DNA of 64,000 bases from Plasmodium brasilianum (Eukaryota; Apicomplexa; Aconoidasida; Haemosporida; Plasmodiidae). The stretch spans positions 496,001-560,000 of the forward strand of contig NC_090115.1 of assembly GCF_023973825.1 (NCBI RefSeq), given 5' to 3'. A program made the position numbers and the translations under genes. The notes beneath the pieces are model-generated. The model made no database searches, was not told the origin of the DNA, and saw only the letters and a program-made list of their open reading frames with translations. Below, piece after piece: positions 22,698 through 34,200 of this stretch; the stretch's first letter is position 1, and the number at the start of each line of letters is the position of its first letter.

Positions 22698-24476
22698 TTA
22701 TATATGTGTGTCGTGGTTCACATTCTCAATAGATCTTTCATATTTTCTAACATACAGAATACTTAAGGGTAAAAACATAATAATGAGTGCTATAACAAGG
22801 AGCACAACTACGTTGGTTGGATCTATGCTTGTACCATCTTTGCTTATGATATGATCATAAAGCTTATCACAAAGTAAGGAAAAGAGTCCACCACATAAAC
22901 TAGCGATTCCCAATAATTTTCCAAAAATAGTAGATGGAAATGAATTTTGGATAAAACAATATATTTGGCTAGTATATATACTAGTAACACACATATAAAG
23001 GAAGGCAGAAATAAGACCAGCTACTTTATGCTTAATTAATGCTGTAAGATGCATAAGAGCTGAGCATGCATTCATAAGGATTATCATTATAGCTGCTCCA
23101 TATTTATTTATGAATCTTCCAAAAATTATACAAGGAATACATGAAATTGGCATTAAAATGTTAATAATATTTATAATTGATCTATCATAACTAAAATATG
23201 TATCTGTCACCATACCGTAGAAAACGGTCGATATATTAAATAAAATAAAATAAGTAATAATACAAATACTTGGATAGCTTACTAATATTTTAAAAAATAA
23301 TAATATATTTTTTTTATGAAAATCATCTCCATCTTCCCCAATGCTCCTTGACGTATTTGTCATTTTATCGTTATTTATTGTATCATCACTAATTGTGCTC
23401 TTTGTATGTTCAGACTTATTCCCTTCTTCATTTGTTAAGAATTTATTTTTATTATTTTTTTTTTTTTTTTTTTTTCCCACTTTTTCCGCCGACTTGTCAC
23501 TACCGTCGATGTTGCTACTTCCGATATTGCTCCTTCCAACGTTACTACTACCTATGTTACTACTACCTATGTTACTACTATTTATGTTACTACTATTTAT
23601 GTTACTACTATTTATGTTACTACTATTTATGTTACTCCGCTGAAGCTCCACATCGTCGTGCATGTACACTTTGCTCAACTTTTCCCCCCTTCCTCCTCCT
23701 CCTTCTTCCAACCCGTCTAGATACCTTATATTTTCTTCATTATTTTCAATATAATAATCCAGCCCCTTAAATGGTTTTACAGGAAGTAAAAAGATAGCTA
23801 TAAGTAAACAAGGCAATAGAATAAGCAATATATAGCCATAGCATATGGTAGAAAAGGCTATATTAGGATAGTGGGTGCATATTAAATTTAATGTAGCAGG
23901 AACAGCATAACTTAAAGAAGCTGCTGCTCCTACTACTGTTAATATAAATGTGGATGCATCTGGATATAAATTAGATATTGTTAGAATAGGTATAAAAGCT
24001 GTGTCTGCGCCTAAACCCAGAAATATGAACCCTATCAATGTTGTATCTATAGTTGTACTATCAATAGATAAAAATAGCCAACATATAATATTAAAAATCT
24101 GTCCTAACATTGCTGTAAATTTTGGACCTATATGGTCATATAAGAAACCACAGAAAACGGAGGTAGTAAAATGGATTGCTAGAGTAATAGGGTATAAATT
24201 ATTTATTTTTTTATATTGTGGTGTTACCGTTATATCGTTATATTCTCCTAAATTTAAATGTTTATATTTACCTACATTTAACAGCAATTTTCTTATTGCA
24301 CTCCAGTCAAAATATATACATGCAGATACGGTTGTGTATATTACTATAATAATTAACAAGTAAAATCTACTAATATTTAATGGGGTTTTCTGTCTTGCTC
24401 CTGGTAAGTTAGGGTCCGTTTTCAGCCATAAGCCTTTTATAAACCTTTTAACTTTACTACCTACTGATTCTTTCAT
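22698..24476 (-). CDS. NPT1: ApiAT-family transporter, NPT1 (ApiAT8)
   Basis: 592 residues, single exon, ATG at 24476. Twelve hydrophobic segments in two groups of six, as in major facilitator proteins. TM1 FYLLIIIVIYTTVSACIYF; TM2-3 with the DHIGPKFTAMLG loop; TM4 GLGADTAFIPIL; TM5-6; then a long cytosolic loop (about 245-375); and the second half, with FGRFINKYG as the matching loop. The central loop carries about eight copies of a five-residue SSNIN/SSNIG repeat and a Lys run. ApiAT proteins are apicomplexan plasma-membrane amino-acid transporters. NPT1 is known in P. berghei to be needed for early sexual development and to carry cationic amino acids. The name rests on family plus conserved order next to a second ApiAT gene. 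The N-terminal ESVGSKVKRFIKGLWLKTDP is a conserved-looking cytosolic tail. Confidence 0.85.
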   Translation of the reverse strand: MKESVGSKVKRFIKGLWLKTDPNLPGARQKTPLNISRFYLLIIIVIYTTVSACIYFDWSAIRKLLLNVGKYKHLNLGEYNDITVTPQYKKINNLYPITLAIHFTTSVFCGFLYDHIGPKFTAMLGQIFNIICWLFLSIDSTTIDTTLIGFIFLGLGADTAFIPILTISNLYPDASTFILTVVGAAASLSYAVPATLNLICTHYPNIAFSTICYGYILLILLPCLLIAIFLLPVKPFKGLDYYIENNEENIRYLDGLEEGGGGRGEKLSKVYMHDDVELQRSNINSSNINSSNINSSNINSSNIGSSNIGSSNVGRSNIGSSNIDGSDKSAEKVGKKKKKKNNKNKFLTNEEGNKSEHTKSTISDDTINNDKMTNTSRSIGEDGDDFHKKNILLFFKILVSYPSICIITYFILFNISTVFYGMVTDTYFSYDRSIINIINILMPISCIPCIIFGRFINKYGAAIMIILMNACSALMHLTALIKHKVAGLISAFLYMCVTSIYTSQIYCFIQNSFPSTIFGKLLGIASLCGGLFSLLCDKLYDHIISKDGTSIDPTNVVVLLVIALIIMFLPLSILYVRKYERSIENVNHDTHI

Positions 24477-24597
24477 TGTCTTTTTGTGGTTAGGGAAGAG
24501 TGGTGTGGTGCTATAGGTGCACAGGGAGGGGTAAAGCAGTGCGGATCAATAGTATACTACAGCAGCAAGTAGAGAAAAACTGGGGGGGGAAGCAGGT

Positions 24598-24895
24598 TTT
24601 TTTTATTTTTATACTTTCTTTATTTTTATACTTTCTTTATTTTTATACTTTCTTTATTTTTATACTTTCTTTATTTTTATACTTTCTTTATTTTTATACG
24701 TTCTTTATTTTTATACTTTCTTTATTTTTATACGTTCTTTATTTTTATACGTTCTTTATTTTTATACGTTCTTTATTTTTATACGTTCTTTATTTTTATA
24801 CGTTCTTTATTTTTATACTTCCTTTATTTTTATACTTCCTTTATTTTTATACTTCCTTTATTTTTATGCTTCCTTTATTTTTATGCTTCTTTTCT
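24598..24895. repeat. 17-bp minisatellite
   Basis: About seventeen copies of TTTCTTTATTTTTATAC, drifting through TACG and TACTTCC variants from left to right. It sits just upstream of NPT1, in its likely 5' flank. Confidence 0.9.
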
Positions 24896-25222
24896 TTTAT
24901 TTTTTTTTTAATCTTTCTTCTTTTTCTTGAACGATATGGACCTTTTTTTATGTTACATATGTTTAAGTGTACCCTTATATACGAAGAGCTATTTTGCCTG
25001 TATATCAGTATGTGCTATATAGTATTCACTATGCAACATGCACTATCCAATATACATTACACAATATGTACTATGCAAATAAAATTTTGCGGTTATGGAT
25101 GTACATACATATATGCATAACGCAGTCATATGCGTGTCCATAAAGATATATGAGTAAAATATTTGTACAACTGCCTATACAGTATATATATATATATGTA
25201 TATATATATGTATATATATAAC

Positions 25223-25269
<47 letters not shown>

Positions 25270-25604
25270 TAAAATACTCGTGCAGCTAGCCTGTACAATA
25301 TATATGAATAAAATACTCCTAAAGCTGCAGTCTACAGAACATCAAATAAAATACTCGTACGGGCATTTTAAACAACAAGGTCATGTTCATTTTGAGCAAA
25401 CAATGCTTCAGAAGTGAGATGATGATATATATTTTAATAAAAGCGCAAACAATGCTACAATACGAAAAAAAAAAATATATAAAATAAAGCAAAATGAAGC
25501 AAAATATACAAAGTAAACAAAATGAAGAAAAATATACAAAGTAAACAAAATGAAGCAAAATAAAAATAAAGCAAAACAGAATAAAACGAAACATATAGAA
25601 CAGG

Positions 25605-25685
<81 letters not shown>

Positions 25686-25975
25686 AGAACAAAGTAGATT
25701 AAAGCAGAATAAAACAAACAAATAAAATAAAACATAATAATATAAAAGATTAATTTAAATTTCTGGTTTCCTTTTTTTTTCTCAAAAAAATAATAAAAAT
25801 TATTAGTGTAATGCTTTCAACAGTTAAGCAATTCTGAAGAGCAAACGTGTTATACATAAACATATGTATTTTGCTCTTGCCTTATATAACGCAAATATAT
25901 ATGTATGGACATAATGATGCATAGACATATGTTCATACGTACGTATGTTTGTATGTATATATACATATATGTATG

Positions 25976-26025
<50 letters not shown>

Positions 26026-26846
26026 ACATATGCTTATATGCATATATATAAATTTATTTTTTTTGTTCATTTATGCGCAACGACAAACCTGCGCTTTTTC
26101 CTTTTTTTTCTCATACACGCGGTCTTCAGTTTGTGGTTTTCATGTAGTTTTTAAATTTTTCTTTTTCTCTTACAAGTTTTTTCCCCTTAAGAACTTAAAG
26201 AGACGCTATTTTTATTTTTTCTCCTTAACATTATTTTCATTTTTTTGCATATTTCTGATTTTTTTTTTTTTTTTTTATATGCAAAAAAATATATTTTAAT
26301 CTTGTCCTTGTATTTATATCATGTATACATTTAATTGCTTCGCTTTTTTTTTTTTTTTTTTTTTTTTTTTTGAATAGAAATGCAAAAGTTTGTATTCCAT
26401 TTTTATTTTGCAAAATGGACATATATATATAGATATAGATATATACATATACATACGTTCGTGCTTATATTTATACTTGTTTTTTTTGTGAAAGCTTCAT
26501 AGTAAGATTTTATCCAGTAATAAGATATATACTCTGCATGGGAAGGTGCTACTGTTTTATTACTAGCTTTTTTAAAAAAAAAAGATAAATATTGTTTGTT
26601 CGTAAAAAAAAAAAAAAATTAAATAGTTTAAACGCACAATAAAAATGAAATAAAAACAAAATTAACGTAAAAAATATTTCTTTTCCTTAAACTTTTTAAC
26701 CTTTAAAAAAAAAGAAAATCGCTATCTATTTACTTTTTTTTCCTTCTTTTTTTACCGTATTTATGCTGCGCTCTGAAAGTGATACCCTGCCCCCACCGGC
26801 AATCGATTAATCTGTCATCAAATGGGGGGAAAATATACTTAAAAAT

Positions 26847-26884
<38 letters not shown>

Positions 26885-27082
26885 GTACATATATATATGT
26901 ATATGTAATTGAGCACATATGTGTATACCTTTTTAAGTATGTACAATATGTACACGTCTGTTGTTCGTATATTTTATATATATACACAAAAAAATTGTTT
27001 CTTTGAGTATAACCATACTTTTTTTTTTTTTTTTTTTTTTTACTACCTCTCTCCTTCTCCTATTCGAGCATGTTTTCTGTTC

Positions 27083-27211
27083 ATGGATTTACAACCCAAA
27101 AAAGTGCAAAGTTTATATGCTTACGTGTTTATAGGTTTGTGCGTATGTGTATTTATTGTCAAATACGTAGCTTTAAAAGAACTACTTATATTAGACCTCG
27201 ATAAGCGGTAA
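27083..27211 (+). CDS. Possible 42-residue single-TM protein
   Basis: ATG at 27083, stop at 27209-27211. The peptide starts MDLQPKKVQSL, has one hydrophobic segment (YAYVFIGLCVCVFIVKYVAL) and ends with a charged tail (ELLILDLDKR). Codon use is ordinary rather than repeat-like, which is why I list it. It has the shape of a small mitochondrial or secretory membrane subunit. No family is recognised and chance remains a real alternative. Confidence 0.25.
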   Translation: MDLQPKKVQSLYAYVFIGLCVCVFIVKYVALKELLILDLDKR

Positions 27212-27321
27212 AGAATTGTTTGAATGGTCTTACAAATATACCCCCAATTAGATGATATATGATCAGCTCGGGTATTTCATACGTTGCAAGTGTGTACATA
27301 TATATATATATATATTATATA

Positions 27322-27362
<41 letters not shown>

Positions 27363-28023
27363 TATAGATAGATATAGATATAGATAGACATAGATAGAGA
27401 TAGACATAGATATGCATATATAGATATACACGCACTCGTGATATGCATGTTCATATTTTTAATCATAATTTTTTTACTACATCATCGTAACAAAAAATAA
27501 TAAAAAAAAAAAAAATAATCTTATTGAACAATTTCTCACATTACATTCGTTTCTCGTTAACTTACAATCCGTAAAATGCGCCATGAAAAGTCATTGATGA
27601 AGCCCTTGTTTTTACTCCTTCCCCGCCTTACCATGTTAATACTTTTTTTTTTAACAGGATTTAAAGCCTCTACATTTCATTACAACTTTTAACTTCTTCT
27701 GATAAGAAATTTCGACACACCATTTTGGTTCGTAGTTATTCCTCTCCTACACTTGTAGTTACCCTGAATACGAAAATAAAGTGCAACGTGCAGGCGGTTT
27801 ATGCGCACATTTTGTAGTTCCGGCATGAGAAATGGCATTGTAACGCCCATTTGTGGTGCATGTAAGCATATATGGTATATATGCATACACGTATTCTTGT
27901 ATATATATATATAGACCCATACGCACATATACACATACACACGTGCGTGTATTTACCATTGTTTTACCCCCTTTTTACAGAAATGCGGTACATAGGTGTA
28001 AAAGTTTGGGGAGCGCATATTGG

Positions 28024-30177
28024 TCAAACCCCCTCTCTTTTCCCATTCCTTTTGTATATGAGAAAAAGAAAGGGAAACGTGGATAACAAAAGAGCAATAA
28101 CAATATAAGAAAAAGGAGTAGGATTACTATTATGATAATCAACAATGTAATAATTGTAAATGGGTATGTTTAATAAGGACAATAAGCCACTAATCATACT
28201 AGTCGTTCCTGCAATTTTACCGAAATGCTCTTTCGGGAATACTAATTGAATATAACAGTATAACTGTGTAGTATAACAGCCCGTAACAATAAGATAGCAA
28301 AAGGAGCTAAGATATGCACATATTTTATTTTTTATTATAGCAAATATATTCATGAACAAACAGCTAGTTAATAAAAAAAATATAGCATGAAATATATCAA
28401 ATTTTTGTATTAAAAAACCAAATAATATACAAGACAAAACAGATAACGGGCCAAATATCTTCAAAATATTCTGTATATCTTTATAATCCTTAAAAAACAA
28501 TTTAGCACATTCATTGTAATTAACTAATGATAAATTGTATATAGTAAAATAGTAACATATACTTAGATACTTTAGGGAAAAAAAAGTTTTTGTCATTTCT
28601 TTCCACCATTTTGTTAAGGGGCTCAGTAGTTCCACCGACGAGGCCTCTTCCCTCATATTTGTCCTTCTCTTCCCATTTGTCCTTCTCTTCCCATTTGTCC
28701 TTCTCTCCCCATTTGTCCCTCTCTCCCCATTTGTCCCTTTCTCCCCATATACCTCTTCCCCCATATTTGCTTCTCTCGCCCCTCTTTCCCCCCTCGTCTC
28801 CTCGTTGTGCCCTTCAAGCGTGAGAGTGATCCCTTTTTTTAACGTGCAACTATGCTGTAAATCGTTTCTACTTGATGAAGGAATATCCTCCCCTGTGTGC
28901 AATTTCTTCCTTTTTACCAGAGTTATATTATTGGGAGATGTACTACTTACACTGTTCGATGTGGTATGCCTAGGTGTCAAATTATGCTCAGATAAGTAGA
29001 ACCCTTTTTCAAATATCACTTCTTGTAAATCATTTATCATCTTTGGGTTAATATTTTTTTCATCCTGATATGGTACTAGTTTTTTTACATGATCATCCAT
29101 AATATTTGATCTCGCTTTTCCATTTGGCAAATTCAACTCATCATATAGACTGCTGTAACAGTCTAATACCTCATCCTTATCGCAGTCATTACCTTTCTTT
29201 TGTCTTTCCATCACTCTGATACTAATTGAACGTTGCAAAGAGCTGCAGTAATGTATGTTTAAGTCGTCAACAACTAGGGGGGTTGGTTCTATCTTTTGTG
29301 CGTTCCATGTTATGTGGGACATATGAGAGCTACTTGAATTTCTTTCTCTACCACTACTGTTAGTGCTCCGAGAAACTATGTACCCCTCTAACTCCTGAAG
29401 CGTGTTATTATTCCTGTGCATTTCCACTACATCATTTGTTAAATTTGAATGCGTCCATGGAAGAAAAATGATTAGAAGGAAAGTAAAAGGAACTAATATA
29501 ACTAGACAGTATAAGAAACAAATTACTTGAAAAGAATTTGCATCATTTTCTTTGGAAAATAAATCTAAAAATATGGGTATACTAAAACTTAGAGAAGCAC
29601 AACACCCTAATATGACAGTATATAACGTATGATTTTTAGGAAATAAATAAATTAAACTAAGAATAGGTATATATGCGGAATCACATGATAAGCCTAAAAA
29701 TATAGAACCAAAAATTATAGTATTATATGTTTCCCCTCCTTTTTGTAGTCCTATCAAAATCCAAGATATTATATTAAACATATGACCAATTAAGGCTGTA
29801 ATTTTAGGACCGAAATAATCAAAAAATGTACCAGCTATAGCAGACATAATAAAATTTGAACAAAGAATAATTGGGTAAAGAGCTTGTACCCTTTTATCCT
29901 GTTCTTTACATCTGTAAGAGTTCTCATCGTTACGCTGAACATTGCTATATATTCCTCTGTTTGAGCAATACTCTACATATATATTCCCATGATAGAAAAA
30001 ATCCGATAACGATATCCAATTGAAAAATATACCCACACATGTTGTTATATATAAGCAAAATAATATGAACAAGACATATTTTTTGGTAATCGAAAACTTG
30101 TATATGTCCACGCTTATTAGTAGCAAGTATTTTTTTAAAATATGTGTACGTTCCTTTCCATCTGTCGACATCACCAT
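28024..30177 (-). CDS. Second ApiAT-family transporter, paralogue of NPT1
   Basis: About 717 residues from the Met at 30177 (a second Met lies two codons later). The frame is open to 30474, but that extra part is a 20-bp repeat and low-complexity sequence, so I did not use it. It has twelve hydrophobic segments, with TM2-3 and TM4 closely parallel to NPT1: YPIILCSNFIMSAIAGTFFD then YFGPKITALIGHMFN, and FLGLSCDSAYIPILSLIY. The central cytosolic loop is very long (about 270 residues), Ser/Asn-rich, and includes a six-residue NGERRT-type repeat near 28665-28760. Second half: LSVLSCILFGFLIQKFDIFH and QLYCYIQLVFPKEHFGKIAG. The family moves amino acids across the parasite membrane; the substrate is not evident. 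From conserved order this should be the gene named ApiAT9 in some schemes, a name I have not verified. Confidence 0.85.
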   Translation of the reverse strand: MVMSTDGKERTHILKKYLLLISVDIYKFSITKKYVLFILFCLYITTCVGIFFNWISLSDFFYHGNIYVEYCSNRGIYSNVQRNDENSYRCKEQDKRVQALYPIILCSNFIMSAIAGTFFDYFGPKITALIGHMFNIISWILIGLQKGGETYNTIIFGSIFLGLSCDSAYIPILSLIYLFPKNHTLYTVILGCCASLSFSIPIFLDLFSKENDANSFQVICFLYCLVILVPFTFLLIIFLPWTHSNLTNDVVEMHRNNNTLQELEGYIVSRSTNSSGRERNSSSSHMSHITWNAQKIEPTPLVVDDLNIHYCSSLQRSISIRVMERQKKGNDCDKDEVLDCYSSLYDELNLPNGKARSNIMDDHVKKLVPYQDEKNINPKMINDLQEVIFEKGFYLSEHNLTPRHTTSNSVSSTSPNNITLVKRKKLHTGEDIPSSSRNDLQHSCTLKKGITLTLEGHNEETRGERGAREANMGEEVYGEKGTNGERGTNGERRTNGKRRTNGKRRTNMREEASSVELLSPLTKWWKEMTKTFFSLKYLSICYYFTIYNLSLVNYNECAKLFFKDYKDIQNILKIFGPLSVLSCILFGFLIQKFDIFHAIFFLLTSCLFMNIFAIIKNKICAYLSSFCYLIVTGCYTTQLYCYIQLVFPKEHFGKIAGTTSMISGLLSLLNIPIYNYYIVDYHNSNPTPFSYIVIALLLSTFPFLFLIYKRNGKREGV

Positions 30178-30369
30178 TTTACGCACAATGATAAAAAGCT
30201 CAATACGTGTGGGAGTGCGGGTCTGTTTGTGTCTGTAATTATGAGTATCTTTTTCTTCACGTAGATTTAGTAATTTCTCAATTTTGTAACTTTGCAGTTC
30301 TGCAGTTTTGCAAAAGGTACGCTCGTGTGGTGACGCGGTCAGGTCGACGTGCACATAAAAAAAAAATCG

Positions 30370-30490
30370 TACATGTTTGTCCACGTTTGCACATATTTGC
30401 ACATGTTTGTACATATTTGCACACGTTTGTACATATTTGCACACGTTTGTACATATTTGCACACGTTTGTACACATTTGTACATATTTTA
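30370..30490. repeat. 20-bp minisatellite
   Basis: About six copies of TTTGTACATATTTGCACACG. On the minus strand it stays open in frame with the ApiAT gene (MYKHVQICAN-type), giving a false N-terminal extension. Confidence 0.85.
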
Positions 30491-30603
30491 AGCTGAACTA
30501 TTCATAATTTTAAGAAATATTCATCTATTCTGCTCCTTCCGACTCGCGCAAGAAAAAGAGGGGAAAAAGAAAAAATAATAAAAAATAAAAAAGAAGACCT
30601 TTT

Positions 30604-30624
30604 CTGACTTGTGCAGGTAAAAAG
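30604..30624 (+). promoter_or_regulatory. Recurrent motif CTGACTTGTGCAGGT, copy 3
   Basis: Differs from the intron copy at 4856-4876 by one base (A for G after GGT). It lies between two minus-strand genes, about 430 bp upstream of the ApiAT start. Function is unknown. Confidence 0.35.
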
Positions 30625-30934
30625 CATCCATTCGTGCAGCTTTCTTTTTTTTTTTTTTTTTTTTTTTTTTCCCCTTTAAATAGGGACTGTAATAAAACTG
30701 TACAAATGTTACACATTTACATATGCATATATATATGCGTATATACGCATGTATGTATGTATACATTTAAGCCCATGAGCATATGAACGACAAACAATTC
30801 CCATTCTTATGTACACAATAATGTTGGTCTCATTTACATTCTCAAAAAATGAAAAAAGGATCTCATTTGAACGTGCGCTTTTACATTAACAATTAAGGGA
30901 TATACACTAGAATAATCTAGCTCAAAAGTGGAAG

Positions 30935-30965
<31 letters not shown>

Positions 30966-31207
30966 GAGCCCCTCCACGGAATATACTAATTATCCCATTG
31001 GAATATTTCTTTAAAAGGAATATTTTTCTCCCCTTTTAAATATTTTACAATTAGAAGGGACGAAATGGACAAAAAACTATTGAGAATGGTTCCCCCCGTT
31101 AAACCCAAATGTATGGTCACATGTGGATATATAATTCCCCACATGCACATATAGTTATATATACGCACGTTAATATTATATGTTCCTATTCAAAAAAAAT
31201 GGTCTGT

Positions 31208-34200
31208 TTACACAGCTATACGTCCGCCTTCGTATAACAAAAGCTCCAACTTCTTGAGAGACTTAGATTGAAAAAAAAAAAACCACGGTAATGATACAAA
31301 TTTGAGATTATATAATGTGTGAAGTACATTATTTCGAAAAACAGTTCTTCCATTTTTCAATAAGAACATATTATTATGCACAATTTCATAATGATTAATA
31401 TCGTTGGATATATTATAGTGATATATGCCATCAATTTCTAGCAGCAAATATGCCTTGTCCTTTCTGAAAACCAAAAAATCTGCTATTAATCCATGTTTTA
31501 AAGTATGTTCAGATTTATATACCATTTTTTTCTTATTAAAATAATTTGAAATCTTATACTGAAAGCTGGATATATGTACATTTTTGAACAACCCGATGGT
31601 ATTCCTTTTGACTACCCTTTTTATTATGGTATATGGAATATAAAAAGTAATAGGTATATTTTTATAATTTATAATTTTTTTATTTTTTGAAAAAAAAGAT
31701 TTGTTCTTTTTGTAATATAAATTTATACTTAACAATATTTGATATATCATATTATAATCACTGTCTTTCAGTATTATATTATTTCGAAATATTTTTTTTA
31801 ATAATATACATATTTTCAAAAAGGTCATAAACGAGCTTTCGAGAAAAAAACTACTTAATACTAATGACCACACACATTTAATTATTTTTTTAAGTATATC
31901 ATTATCCATATGTGTATAGCTTATATAGTTACCATAATGGTTACTATGAATATTATCTATAAAGGAAGATGCAAAATTATTCTGCTTTTCATCTGATACA
32001 TCTTCTCTATTCATAAAGTACTTCCCAAACTTGCATGATTGCATATCCTTTATCATAGTACGAGCAGTATATTGCTCCTTTATATCTTCTTTACTATTTT
32101 TATTGTGGTTTGAAAAAAGGTCCATATTTGTAACTCTGATATGATTTCCTTCCTCCATCCTTTTTATCTCATCAAATAGAATACGTAAAGTAAAATTAAA
32201 AAATGATTTATTTATAATATTAAAATGAAAACATATAAATGTAATGGAGCACATGTTGTTAATATTCACAGGTATGGATGTGCCCAACATGTCCAGCAAA
32301 TATACCATAAAACTTTTATGTATTATGTTATTTCTATAATGAAACAAAAAAATTTGAACTATAGTTTCAAGTTGTATTTGCTCTTTTCCTCTTAGCCTTA
32401 GTATATTCCAAAATTTTTTATAAAAAATTTTGTATTTTTCTATTGTTACGCTATTTATACTATTGACTTGAGAAAAAAAAAAATTAACTAAGCCTTGCAT
32501 CGAATCAATCTCTTCCTCCCTGGAGAATATATTATCCGATAATTTGTGCAAGCAGTTGAACAGTTCATTTTTTGCTGTACGCAGTTCGGTCGAGCATTGC
32601 TCATCCGCCTCTGCCGCATTTGGGCCGTTCCCTGAGACATCTGCGCCATTTGTGACATTTGCGCCATTTGCGCCGTTTGTGACATTTGTGACATTTGCGC
32701 CATTTGCGCCGTTTGTGACATTTGTGACATTTGTGACATTTGTGACATTTGTGACATTCTCCCTTGCCTCGTATGCGCCTACCTTTGTCTGATGAGCATC
32801 ATATTTGCAGAACAATATGCTGTCGTTTCCGCAATATTCCACATTTCCTAGTTGATACCTCCGAACAATGTAACAGTAGACGGAATAGAAAATCATGATT
32901 AGTTGCTTGACTTCAACATATTTGCTATTTTGTATAATAAAAGAAAGCAATTTTTTTAAGACTTCTAAGTTCTTATACCTTAATAGGAGTAAATGTCTAA
33001 GCGTTAAAATTACATTAGCTATATTTTTCAAATCAAAAAAAAAAGAACAAAAAAATTTCTGTTTTTTAGTTATCATATTATGAATAAAGAAGTGAATAAA
33101 CCTATCGTGGTAATAATTAATGTTTGCCAAACCTATCAGAATGTCTACACAATTTCTCACATCGGACGAGTCAAATGTAGGCCCTTTATATGTAGTAGCA
33201 TTTTCGCTTATTTTGGACATAGTATATTCTTCACTATTTTCATAATTTTTATAATTTTCATAATTTTCACTGTTGTAGTGGTATGAAGTGTCATATGGAA
33301 CTACATAATCAATGCGATGTGAGTTCATCCGTTTGATTCCCTTTATTTTTTTTGAGTCTGATTCACACTGGGAGCAATACTCCTTAAGGCTGTATATATG
33401 TTCTCTGTTAATTGAGGGTGTACCGCTATACGTATTCTGACTGCTGACTAGGCCGCTGCTACAATTCTTACACTTCCTACGCTCTTGCATCCTGCTTTCC
33501 AACGAATGGAATATCTTAACACTTTCGCTATACTTCAATTTGAAAAAGAAACATTGAATTAATATGTCATACAAGTGTAAGTCCAGAATTCGCATCCTTG
33601 AGAAATCGCGTATGAGCGATGCTATGTCTCGTTTGCTGCCGCTGTGCAGCCATTCGTTACAGCTGATACGTCGTCTGTTATTGCTACCACTGCTACAATC
33701 GCTACTAATGTTACTATTGCCCATTTTTCCAATTTTTCGGAGACCCACTCTTTCATTTTCTCGTCTTAACGTGTGCTTAGTCGAATTATCTCTATGCTGT
33801 AAGCTAGACCCATCTAAGAGCAATAAATTAAAATTACATACAATATCGTTTATAACATAAATTTGATCAAACACTAAAGTTCTAATAATATCAGACACAA
33901 GTCTACTATCTACTGTTTTAATTTTATAATTCACTATTATATTTATTAGTCTACACAACTCAAAGGTGGAAAAGTCGTAGATATTACTACTATTACTGTT
34001 ATTGTTATTACTGTAACTGCTATTACTATAATCGTTGTTACTGTAAAAGCTACCATTGCTGTTAATGAAATTGCCACTACCACTACCACTACCACTGCCA
34101 CTACCACTGCCACTACCACTGCCACTGCCACTACCACTGCCACTGCCACTACCATTGATACTACCACTACCATTGATACTACCACTACCATTGATACTAC

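Larger units (their letters stand above)
24477..28023. other. Intergenic, repeats, no certain gene
   Basis: Lies between the two ApiAT genes. It holds a 17-bp array (24598-24895), AT tracts (25180-25265, 25978-26020, 26850-26882, 27298-27360), A-rich sequence with AAGCAAAATGAA words (25480-25600) and an A homopolymer with one G (25609-25684). A GC-richer patch at 27690-27860 has an open frame on the minus strand (ending GVSKFLIRRS) behind a good acceptor-like TTTTCGTATTCAG; it could be a small exon (see findings). A 42-codon ORF at 27083 is listed separately. Confidence 0.5.
30178..31207. other. Intergenic
   Basis: Contains the 5' flank of the second ApiAT gene with a 20-bp array, a recurrent motif at 30604, a T-run at 30649-30670, an A-run at 30934-30963, and AT-rich DNA. 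No gene is seen. Confidence 0.6.

Noticed and set aside
25319..25735. Phe-rich minus-strand ORFs
   Set aside because: Artefacts of the A homopolymer at 25609-25684.
27872..28108. Plus-strand ORF with acceptor-like TTTTTACAG at 27980
   Set aside because: Most of it is antisense to the C-terminus of the ApiAT gene, and no upstream exon is evident.
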